Positions 1-6,424 of a stretch of DNA of 11,037 bases are shown here, one piece after another (positions within the stretch are counted from its first letter, which is position 1; each line of letters begins with the position of its first letter). Source of the stretch: JANMMJ01 sp964543235 (lineage in GTDB: Bacteria > Pseudomonadota > Alphaproteobacteria > Rhizobiales > Aestuariivirgaceae). Both the position numbers and the translations under genes were made by a program. The notes beneath the pieces were generated by a model, which did not search any database, was not told where the DNA came from, and worked only from the letters and a program-made list of their open reading frames with translations. The stretch lies in assembly GCA_964543235.1 (NCBI GenBank), contig CAZIXE010000095.1, positions 1 to 11,037 of the forward strand, read 5' to 3'.

Positions 1-255
1 GTACAGGCAACAACAGATTGCGGCAAACCTGCGCATATGCAAAGTATGACCTTAGTTGACGCTTTCTTGCAAGCGCGCGTCGCAGCCGACCTTGACCTGC
101 GATCGTGGCAGGCCTAGGCGTTCTATCTTGCAGCGTTCCTCCTGACGGGACTGAAAGCCATTCCGGTGCGGCTGACCCAATGCGGGGCCAAGCCCGGAGC
201 TGCCTTCCAGACCGGCCCTTGTGCGGGAGCGGCGGCTATTGGGAAGGTAGCTGAA
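1..255 (+). other. Non-coding leader upstream of the cobalamin operon
   Basis: No convincing gene is visible here. The cbiX frame is open upstream only to a TAG at 115-117, and the residues this would add do not resemble the chelatase family. An inverted repeat CCTGC/GCAGG (96-100 and 108-112, 7-nt loop) could be a small hairpin but has no T tract. A TTGACG at 56-61 resembles a -35 box, with no good -10 at the expected distance. The stretch 163-217 has scattered similarity to cobalamin-riboswitch core words: CCGGTGCGGCTGACCC, then AAGCCCGGAGCTGCC (190-204), which resembles a B12 box lacking two bases. The central GCCACTG element and the full stem set are absent, so a riboswitch is not called. 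Confidence 0.5.
241..247 (+). promoter_or_regulatory. Ribosome binding site of cbiX
   Basis: GGGAAGG lies 8 nt upstream of the ATG at 256. It decides the start over an in-frame GTG at 166, which has no comparable Shine-Dalgarno sequence and would add about 30 residues outside the family alignment. Confidence 0.7.
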
Positions 256-1350
256 ATGACTGACAGGTTCGGCGTCATGCTTTGTGGACATGGCAGCCGC
301 GATGTTGCCGCGGTTCGAGAATTCGCAGTGCTCTCAGGGCATTTACGTGACCGCCTGCCACATTTTCCGGTCGAGTTTGGCTACCTGGAGTTCGCCAAAC
401 CTATCATCCGCGAGGGACTTGATCGCCTCCGGGCAGCGGGCGTCAACCGCGTGCTGGCTGTACCTGGCATGCTGTTTGCGGCCGGTCACGCCAAGAATGA
501 CATACCATCAGTACTGAACAGCTATGCCGCCCGTAGCGGCATGCAGATCACCTACGGCAAGGAACTCGGGATTGACCCCAAGATGATCCGGGCAGCTGGC
601 GATCGCATTCAAGACGTGCTTGATCGTGCCGATGCCGCGCTTGGCCGGCGCGAGACGGTGCTGGTAGTCGTGGGGCGCGGAGCATCCGATCCCGACGCCA
701 ATTCCAATGTTGCCAAAATCACCCGCCTCCTCTGGGAAGGTTTCGGCTTTGCCTGGGCCGAAACGGCCTATTCCGGCGTAACCTTTCCTTTGGTCGAGCC
801 GGCCCTCGAACACGTTGCGCGGCTTGGCTACAGGCGGGTTATCGTATTCCCCTATTTTCTGTTCACAGGCATTCTGGTGCAGCGAATCTACGATGCCACC
901 GATGCGGTTGCCTTGCGACATCCCGGCATTGAGTTCCTCAAGGCTTCCTATCTCAACGACCATCCGGCGGTGATCGACACGTTTGTCGAGCGTGTTGAGC
1001 AGATTCTTTCGGGCGATACGGCCATGAACTGCCAGATGTGCAAGTACCGGACACAGGTTCTGGGATTTGAAGCCGAAGTCGGTGCCGCCCAAACGAGCCA
1101 TCATCACCATGTCGAGGGTATTGGCACAAGCGCCGATTGCAAACTTTGCAATGGTACCTGCAACGGCCTTTGCACTTCTGTGGCGGCCGTGGCAACAGGG
1201 CACCTTCACGCCGGCAGCAAACGTGGTCTGCACATTCACCGAGATGGCGGTCATTTCCACCACCATGGGCATGATCACGAGCATAGTCACACGCCATACC
1301 CTCATGCCGACCACCCGCTTGGCCCGATCAGCCTGATGAAGAAATCCTGA
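256..1350 (+). CDS. cbiX: Sirohydrochlorin cobaltochelatase, CbiX long form with Cys cluster and His-rich tail
   Basis: This predicted 364-aa cytoplasmic class II chelatase inserts Co2+ into sirohydrochlorin, an early step of the cobalt-early corrin pathway. The N-terminal half carries the catalytic motif LCGHGSRD (His12) and AAGHAKNDIP (His78), the metal- and tetrapyrrole-binding histidines of CbiX. The second half repeats the fold (GRGASDPDAN, then FPYFLFTG), but Arg141 replaces the equivalent of His12, so only the first domain should be catalytic. From residue 257 comes MNCQMCK, the MxCxxC motif linked to an Fe-S centre in long CbiX proteins, then HHHH. A second Cys group follows (Cys295, 298, 302, 306), then a tail rich in histidine, probably for cobalt storage or handling. 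The ATG at 256 is preferred because of its RBS and family fit. The stop overlaps the cobH start (TGATG). Family assignment is firm; the role of the tail is inferred. Confidence 0.93.
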   Translation: MTDRFGVMLCGHGSRDVAAVREFAVLSGHLRDRLPHFPVEFGYLEFAKPIIREGLDRLRAAGVNRVLAVPGMLFAAGHAKNDIPSVLNSYAARSGMQITYGKELGIDPKMIRAAGDRIQDVLDRADAALGRRETVLVVVGRGASDPDANSNVAKITRLLWEGFGFAWAETAYSGVTFPLVEPALEHVARLGYRRVIVFPYFLFTGILVQRIYDATDAVALRHPGIEFLKASYLNDHPAVIDTFVERVEQILSGDTAMNCQMCKYRTQVLGFEAEVGAAQTSHHHHVEGIGTSADCKLCNGTCNGLCTSVAAVATGHLHAGSKRGLHIHRDGGHFHHHGHDHEHSHTPYPHADHPLGPISLMKKS

Positions 1351-1976
1351 TGGACTACCTGCGTGATCCCCAGGCGATCTATGATGCATCATTTGCAATC
1401 ATTGAGCGAGAGGTTGACCTTTCCAACTTTCCCGGCTCAGTACGGCCCATTGCCCGCCGGATTATTCATGCCTGTGGCATGACAGAGATTGCTGGCGACT
1501 TAAAGATTTCTGAGGACTTTGCCGCGACCGTTGCAACAGCGCTCACAACTGGGGCTCCCATCCTGGTTGATGTCGAACTCGTACGCCACGGCATCGCGGC
1601 GCGTATGCTCCCCAAAGGTGTGCAGATCATGTGTGCGCTGCATCGTGCTCAAACAGACGAACTGAGCCGCAAGATGCAGACGACCCGATCTGCTGCTGCA
1701 GTAGAACTTTGGCGCGAACATCTGGGCGGGGCCGTGGTGGCGATCGGAAACGCCCCAACGGCGCTCTTCGCGCTGCTGGAGGCAATGGACGGCGGAGCGC
1801 CCCGGCCGGCAGCTATTGCCGCGTTCCCGGTCGGTTTCGTCGGCGCGGCGGAATCGAAGGAAGAGCTGCACCGTAGCGCGCGCGGTGTTTCCTATGCCAC
1901 GCTGCTTGGCCGCAAGGGCGGTTCAGCCATGGCCGCCGCCGCTATCAATGCAGTGCTTGCGGGTATCAGATCGTGA
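1350..1976 (+). CDS. cobH: Precorrin-8X methylmutase (CobH/CbiC)
   Basis: This 208-aa enzyme catalyses the 1,5-sigmatropic shift of the methyl group from C-11 to C-12, turning (cobalt-)precorrin-8X into hydrogenobyrinate or cobyrinate. The family's catalytic histidine is visible as His40 in RRIIHACGM. Other hallmarks are the GAPILVDVELVRHGI segment, AIGNAPTALF, and FPVGFVGAAESKEEL near the C-terminus. The length is normal for CobH/CbiC. The ATG at 1350 shares its A with the TGA of cbiX. The end overlaps the cobL GTG by 4 nt (GTGA), so translation is probably coupled on both sides. The gene acts last in ring assembly but sits second in the operon, so gene order does not follow pathway order. 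Whether its substrate carries cobalt depends on the other enzymes of the host. The presence of CbiX and CbiG favours the cobalt-containing form. Confidence 0.95.
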   Translation: MDYLRDPQAIYDASFAIIEREVDLSNFPGSVRPIARRIIHACGMTEIAGDLKISEDFAATVATALTTGAPILVDVELVRHGIAARMLPKGVQIMCALHRAQTDELSRKMQTTRSAAAVELWREHLGGAVVAIGNAPTALFALLEAMDGGAPRPAAIAAFPVGFVGAAESKEELHRSARGVSYATLLGRKGGSAMAAAAINAVLAGIRS

Positions 1977-3184
1977 GCAAGTGGCTGTCGATCGTCGGGA
2001 TGGGTGAAGACGGCTTCGATGGGCTCTCCCATCAAGCCCGTCTTGCGATCGGGAAAGCTGAGGTCATTGTCGGATCGGCGCGCCTGCTCCGGATGCTTCC
2101 CGAATGCTCTGCCGAACGTCATCCATGGCCGCAGCCCTTTGCAGCCGTCGTCAAAGAGATAGCAACGTTTTCCGGGCACAGAACGGTGCTCCTGGCTACT
2201 GGCGATCCTCTCAACTACGGCGTTGCTCGCAAGGTGCTGGAGTTCATCCCCTTTTCGGACGTCGAAGTCATTCCGCATGTTTCGGCGTTTTCGCTCGCTG
2301 CAGCGCGCGTGGGGTGGTCTATTCCAGACTGCGACACGCTCAGCCTACATGGCCGGCACGCCGCAAACATCGAGGCCTTCATCCAACCCGGAGCCCGCCT
2401 CCTCGTTCTCACTTCCGATGCTGATACGATTCCCGAGGTCTGCCGCAGACTCGTGCGACGCGGTTTTGGGGCAAGCGAGATCACAGTTCTCGAGAACATG
2501 GGGGGGCCAGTTGAGAAGACTACGCGCTTTCTCGCCTGCGATAACCTTGACTCAAGTTTCTCTGACCTGAATACGCTGGCGATAGAATGTCGCGCTTCTC
2601 CCAACGCCATTGTTTATTCGCGTCTCGCCGGGCTCCCCGATGACGCATTTGTTCACGATGGTCAGTTGACCAAACGAGATGTCCGCGCGATCACGCTGTC
2701 CGCTCTTGCGCCCACCCCCAACGAGATTCTCTGGGACGTCGGTGCCGGTTGCGGCTCGGTGAGTATTGAATGGATGCGATCGACTCGAAACTGCGAGGCT
2801 CTGGCATTCGAGCGCGAAGTGGAACGACTGCGAATGATTGCCTCGAATGCAGATAACCTCGGCGCACCGCGCCTGCGCATTATCGCCGGCAGTGCTCCCG
2901 CCACCTTCGCAGACCAGCCTCCGCCGGACGCGGTATTCATTGGCGGTGGCCTGAATACCCCCGGCGTGTTTGAGGAGGCCTGGGCTGCGCTCAAGCCTGG
3001 GGGACGCATGGTGGTCAATGTCGTGACGCTCGAGGGTGAACTCCATGTCATTGACCTGAAAGAGAGATATGGTGGCGATCTCGTGAGGCTTGCTTTCTCC
3101 CATCTCACTCCTCTCGGTCAACTCCGCGCGCTTCGGCCAAGCTTGCCAGTCCTGCAGTGGCGGTCGCAGAAGCCATGGCAATGA
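1973..3184 (+). CDS. cobL: Precorrin-6Y C5,15-methyltransferase (decarboxylating), CbiE-CbiT fusion
   Basis: This 403-aa bifunctional protein methylates C-5 and C-15 and decarboxylates the C-12 acetate side chain. Residues 1 to about 200 form the CbiE-type tetrapyrrole methylase domain: SIVGMGEDGFDGL at the N-terminus, LATGDPLNYG in the SAM and substrate loop, HVSAFSLAAARVGW, and SLHGR. Residues from about 230 form the CbiT-type Rossmann methyltransferase, with SAM motif I at 255-262 (DVGAGCGS) and IGGGL further on. The length is typical of CobL fusions. The start is a GTG at 1973 overlapping the cobH stop. An SD is weak here, which fits translational coupling. The stop overlaps the ATG of cobI. 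Its immediate substrate requires prior reduction by CobK/CbiJ, and no such gene is in the window. Confidence 0.95.
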   Translation: MSKWLSIVGMGEDGFDGLSHQARLAIGKAEVIVGSARLLRMLPECSAERHPWPQPFAAVVKEIATFSGHRTVLLATGDPLNYGVARKVLEFIPFSDVEVIPHVSAFSLAAARVGWSIPDCDTLSLHGRHAANIEAFIQPGARLLVLTSDADTIPEVCRRLVRRGFGASEITVLENMGGPVEKTTRFLACDNLDSSFSDLNTLAIECRASPNAIVYSRLAGLPDDAFVHDGQLTKRDVRAITLSALAPTPNEILWDVGAGCGSVSIEWMRSTRNCEALAFEREVERLRMIASNADNLGAPRLRIIAGSAPATFADQPPPDAVFIGGGLNTPGVFEEAWAALKPGGRMVVNVVTLEGELHVIDLKERYGGDLVRLAFSHLTPLGQLRALRPSLPVLQWRSQKPWQ

Positions 3185-3882
3185 CCGGAACCCTATACGG
3201 CATCGGCGTCGGACCAGGCGACCCGGAGCTTCTGACTCTAAAGGCTTGGCGGCTCATCTCGACATGCCATGTCATCGCATACCTTGCGGCCAATGGCGGC
3301 GAGAGTACGGCGCGGGCGATTGCAAAGCCGTTCATTCCCGAGGAAGTGATTGAACTGGCGATCGATGTTCCCATGCGCGCCGATCCGGAGCATGCGCAGA
3401 ACGCCTACGCAGCCGGATGCGATCGCATCGCCCTGCACCTTGCGGCGGGCCGCGATGTAGCTGCGCTTTGTGAAGGCGATCCATTTTTCTATGGGAGTTT
3501 CATTGCCATCTTCGGACGGCTCAGCCAGTTCTATCCAACCGTGGTTGTTCCGGGCGTATCATCGGTGACAGCCTGTGCAGCTGTCACAGCGACCCCGCTT
3601 GCCGCGAGAAATGATGTCTTCAAAGTCGTGCCGGCCACCCTCGACAGTGATCGGCTGAAGCGGGAACTGCAGGACGCCGAGGTAGCGGCTGTGATCAAGG
3701 TTGGCCGGCACTTTGCCAAAGTACGCCAGGTACTCAACGACATCGATCGTTTGACGGGATCTGTCGCTGTGATCCGGGCAACCTCCGACGATCAGCAGAT
3801 TCTCTCCGTCGAATCAATCACGACGGATTCCATTCCCTACTTTTCGACCATTCTCGTTCAGCGGAGGGGAGCGGTGCCATGA
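3181..3882 (+). CDS. cobI: Precorrin-2 C20-methyltransferase (CobI/CbiL)
   Basis: This 233-aa SAM-dependent tetrapyrrole methylase adds the C-20 methyl to (cobalt-)precorrin-2 to give precorrin-3A. N-terminal GIGVGPGDPELLTLKA, CEGDPFFYGS in the middle and VPGVSSVTA are the classic family signatures, and the length matches CobI/CbiL. The ATG at 3181 is chosen because it makes an ATGA overlap with the cobL stop, as at neighbouring junctions, and because homologues begin just before GTLYGIGVGPGDP. An in-frame GTG at 3157 or ATG at 3175 would add 8 or 2 residues and cannot be excluded. The gene ends in an ATGA overlap with the next gene. As the first dedicated methylation after cobalt insertion, it acts directly after CbiX if cobalt enters early. 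Confidence 0.94.
   Translation: MTGTLYGIGVGPGDPELLTLKAWRLISTCHVIAYLAANGGESTARAIAKPFIPEEVIELAIDVPMRADPEHAQNAYAAGCDRIALHLAAGRDVAALCEGDPFFYGSFIAIFGRLSQFYPTVVVPGVSSVTACAAVTATPLAARNDVFKVVPATLDSDRLKRELQDAEVAAVIKVGRHFAKVRQVLNDIDRLTGSVAVIRATSDDQQILSVESITTDSIPYFSTILVQRRGAVP
3863..3869 (+). promoter_or_regulatory. Strong ribosome binding site for cbiG-cobJ
   Basis: GGAGGGG lies about 9 nt before the ATG at 3879, inside the end of cobI. It is the strongest Shine-Dalgarno sequence of the internal operon junctions and supports the 3879 start. Confidence 0.65.
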
Positions 3883-5657
3883 AGGTCGCGCTCTTCATTC
3901 TGGCGGAGCCGGCTCCGTCATTGGCCCAACGTCTCAAGCAAGGCCTGCAAGCGGCGGGCTTCGCGGAAATCGAAGTTCACGGTCCAGTGCATGCTGGGAC
4001 TTCTGATGTCGAATATGTTGGAGCCGCGGAGCATTTGCGTCGTCTTTATGCGGCAGGCCAGGCCATCGTCGGAATTTGCGCGAGCGGAATTCTGATCCGG
4101 GCCCTGGCTCCCCTGATTGCCGACAAGAGCACCGAGCCGCCGGTTGTCGCCGTGGCCGAAGACGGTTCCTGCGCAGTGCCACTTCTGGGTGGCCATCATG
4201 GTGCCAACGACCTCGCAAGACAAATAGCGCAAATTAGCGGCGGCGTGGCTGCACTCACCACGGCCGGTGACCTCCGATTCGGTGTCTCCCTCGACCAGCC
4301 GCCTCCGGGCTACTGGCTCCGGAATCCCCAACAGGTGAAGCGCTTTGCCTCAGCCCTTCTTCGCGGCGAACCCGTACAGATCAGAGGCAGTGCGAGTTGG
4401 CTCAGCGCATTGCCGCAGTCCGCCACAAGCCGCAAGACCATCCTTATAACTGAGCAGGTGTCGGATGGTGACGAGGACACACTCGTTTACCATCCCGAAA
4501 CCCTTGCGGTCGGGATCGGATGCGAGCGCGGTACTGACCCTGATGAGCTTCGCAAGTTGATCAACGACACGCTCAGCAAGCATGGCCTCAGCGAGAAGTC
4601 GGTCGCATGTCTTGCTACCATTGATCTCAAGGAAGACGAACCTGCCGTCGTGCGGCTGGGCGGCCGTCCCATAAGATTCTTCACGACCGAGGAACTCCGG
4701 CCGTTCTCGGCGCTGGTGCCCAATCCCTCGGACACGGTCGCCGCCGAAGCCGGAACTCCAAGCGTCGCCGAGGCAGCCGCGCTCGCCGCGGCGGGCGAGG
4801 GATCCCGCCTCATCGTTCCGAAGTCGAAAAGCCGTCGCGCAACCTGCGCAATTGCCCGCGCGCCATCGCCCATCCGCAACCTTCCTGGCCGCAAGGCCGG
4901 CAAGCTTACAGTCGTCGGCATCGGGCCCGGCGATAAGGCATCAAGAACAGCGGCATCCGTCTCGGCCCTCCGCCTGGCGGAAGACTGGGTCGGCTATGGT
5001 CTCTATCTCGACCTGGTTGACGACCTCCGGGACTCGCAAGTTCAGCACCGGTTTCCACTTGGAGCCGAGGAGGAGCGCGTGCGCCATGCCATCAGTCTGG
5101 CAAAGTCAGGGCGGGCAGTTGCTCTCGTCAGTTCCGGAGATGCAAGCATCTACGCGATGGGTTCGCTGGTCTTTGAGCTACTGGAGCAGCAACCATGCAA
5201 GATCGCTGTCGAAGTCTTGCCGGGTGTGTCTGCGTTCCAGGCTGCTTCGGCACGGGCCGGTGCCATTATCGGTCATGACTTCTGCTGTATCTCCCTGTCA
5301 GACCTTCTAACGCCATGGGATGTCATCAGGAACCGTGTACTGGCGGCCGCAGCTGGCGATTTCGTGGTTTCGTTCTACAATCCGCGATCCGAAAAGCGCC
5401 GCGACCACTTGCAGCGCGCAATCGCCATCCTCGCGGATCATCGCCCGCCACACACGCCGGTTGTTGTCGCAGCCAACCTTGGCCGGGGCGATGAGCGCGT
5501 CACCATCGTTCCCCTCGTCGATTTCGATGCCATGTCAGCTGATATGCTTACACTCGTGACCGTGGGTTCATCGCAGTCGAGAATGTTCGTCAGGCGCGGC
5601 TACGAACCCCGCGCCTACACACCGCGGGGGTATGCAAACAAACGGGCTGCGTCATGA
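3879..5657 (+). CDS. cobJ: Fusion of cobalt-precorrin-5A hydrolase (CbiG) and precorrin-3B C17-methyltransferase (CobJ/CbiH)
   Basis: This 592-aa protein joins two enzymes. Residues 1 to about 335 are CbiG-like: an N-terminal domain with GICASGILIRALAPL and VPLLGGHHGANDLA, a middle segment around 135-205, and a C-terminal domain from about 209 (LAVGIGCERGTDP, then VAEAAALAAAG and LIVPKSKS). CbiG opens the delta-lactone of cobalt-precorrin-5A and releases acetaldehyde. From Lys342 (KLTVVGIGPGD) to the end lies the CobJ/CbiH methylase, with VSSGDASIYAMG, LPGVSAFQAASARAGA and FYNPRSEKRRDHL. This domain methylates C-17 and drives ring contraction. All three CbiG segments appear present, so this is not the short CobE form. 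The gene overlaps both neighbours by ATGA. A full CbiG suggests ring contraction on a cobalt-containing or lactone intermediate. The domain calls are firm; the pathway type is inferred. Confidence 0.94.
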   Translation: MKVALFILAEPAPSLAQRLKQGLQAAGFAEIEVHGPVHAGTSDVEYVGAAEHLRRLYAAGQAIVGICASGILIRALAPLIADKSTEPPVVAVAEDGSCAVPLLGGHHGANDLARQIAQISGGVAALTTAGDLRFGVSLDQPPPGYWLRNPQQVKRFASALLRGEPVQIRGSASWLSALPQSATSRKTILITEQVSDGDEDTLVYHPETLAVGIGCERGTDPDELRKLINDTLSKHGLSEKSVACLATIDLKEDEPAVVRLGGRPIRFFTTEELRPFSALVPNPSDTVAAEAGTPSVAEAAALAAAGEGSRLIVPKSKSRRATCAIARAPSPIRNLPGRKAGKLTVVGIGPGDKASRTAASVSALRLAEDWVGYGLYLDLVDDLRDSQVQHRFPLGAEEERVRHAISLAKSGRAVALVSSGDASIYAMGSLVFELLEQQPCKIAVEVLPGVSAFQAASARAGAIIGHDFCCISLSDLLTPWDVIRNRVLAAAAGDFVVSFYNPRSEKRRDHLQRAIAILADHRPPHTPVVVAANLGRGDERVTIVPLVDFDAMSADMLTLVTVGSSQSRMFVRRGYEPRAYTPRGYANKRAAS

Positions 5658-6424
5658 CTGTGCATTTCATCGGCGCGGGCCCTGGAGCACCAGATCTCAT
5701 CACGGTGCGCGGCCTCAGGCTCATCCAGACCTGTCCTGTTTGCCTCTATGCCGGTTCGCTGGTGCCCGGAGATCTTGTGAGAGCGGCGCCAGTTGGGGCT
5801 TGCGTCATCGACACCGCGCCACTGCATCTTGAAGAAATCATAAGCGTGATGAAAGAAGCCCATGAGTGCGGACTTGATGTCGCGCGGGTCCACTCCGGTG
5901 ACCCGAGCCTCTATGGTGCGATCGGCGAGCAAATGCGCCAACTCGATAGGCTAGGCATTCCCTATGACATTACACCCGGAGTGCCGGCGTTTGCGGCAAC
6001 GGCAGCAGCACTCAAGACCGAGTTTACATTGCCGGAGGTCGCGCAAAGCATCATCTTGACCCGGACCTCGCTGAAGGCCTCCCCAATGCCCGCAGACGAG
6101 TCGCTCGAATTGCTGGGACGCTCGAAGTCGACTCTTGTCATTCACTTGTCGATCCGCAATCTCGCTTACATCGAGCAAGCCCTTGTGCCCCACTATGGGG
6201 CTGATTGCCCAGTCGTGGTCGCCTATCGGGTGAGTTGGCCCGACCAGCAGATCATTTGGGGAACTCTCGCAACGATCCGGAAAAACGTCCGCGCAGCAAA
6301 ACTTACCCGCACGGCACTGATCATTGTCGGCCAGGTGTTGGGCCGCCAGGACTTCCGGGACTCCGCCCTTTATGACGCCAAACATGAGCACGTCCTGCGC
6401 AATCGCAGGACGGTCAGGACTTAA
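5654..6424 (+). CDS. cobM: Precorrin-4 C11-methyltransferase (CobM/CbiF)
   Basis: This 256-aa SAM-dependent methylase adds the C-11 methyl to (cobalt-)precorrin-4. Signatures are FIGAGPGAPDLITVRG at the N-terminus, ARVHSGDPSLYGAIGEQ, and YDITPGVPAFAATAAAL. The length matches CobM/CbiF. The ATG at 5654 overlaps the cobJ stop by 4 nt. It is the last gene of the corrin operon. Its final 11 bp overlap the 3' end of the opposing rarA gene, and a strong hairpin (6391-6412) sits inside its last codons. Within the pathway it acts between CobJ and the CbiG half of the preceding fusion, so adjacent genes encode consecutive steps. Confidence 0.95.
   Translation: MTVHFIGAGPGAPDLITVRGLRLIQTCPVCLYAGSLVPGDLVRAAPVGACVIDTAPLHLEEIISVMKEAHECGLDVARVHSGDPSLYGAIGEQMRQLDRLGIPYDITPGVPAFAATAAALKTEFTLPEVAQSIILTRTSLKASPMPADESLELLGRSKSTLVIHLSIRNLAYIEQALVPHYGADCPVVVAYRVSWPDQQIIWGTLATIRKNVRAAKLTRTALIIVGQVLGRQDFRDSALYDAKHEHVLRNRRTVRT
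6391..6412. terminator. Perfect 9-bp hairpin at the cobM/rarA convergence
   Basis: CGTCCTGCG (6391-6399) and CGCAGGACG (6404-6412) form a perfect stem with a 4-nt loop (CAAT). On the minus strand it begins one base after the rarA stop, where a terminator would lie, and the bases beyond are only mildly T-rich. On the plus strand it lies within the cobM 3' coding end and no T tract follows. A bidirectional or RNA-stabilising role is inferred. Confidence 0.45.

Noticed and set aside
96..112. CCTGC/GCAGG hairpin as a terminator of an upstream gene
   Set aside because: The stem is only 5 bp, no T tract follows, and no upstream gene end is visible in the window.
166..255. N-terminal extension of CbiX from a GTG at 166
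   Set aside because: The extra residues do not fit the chelatase family, and a good RBS precedes the ATG at 256.
508..1398. Long antisense open frame (296 codons) opposite cbiX and the start of cobH
   Set aside because: It lies entirely over well-supported conserved genes, its product resembles no family, and its composition mirrors the opposite-strand His-rich region. It is a GC-driven shadow.
3157..3180. Upstream GTG start for CobI
   Set aside because: It is possible, but the ATGA overlap at 3181-3184 matches other operon junctions and places the conserved N-terminal strand at the usual distance.
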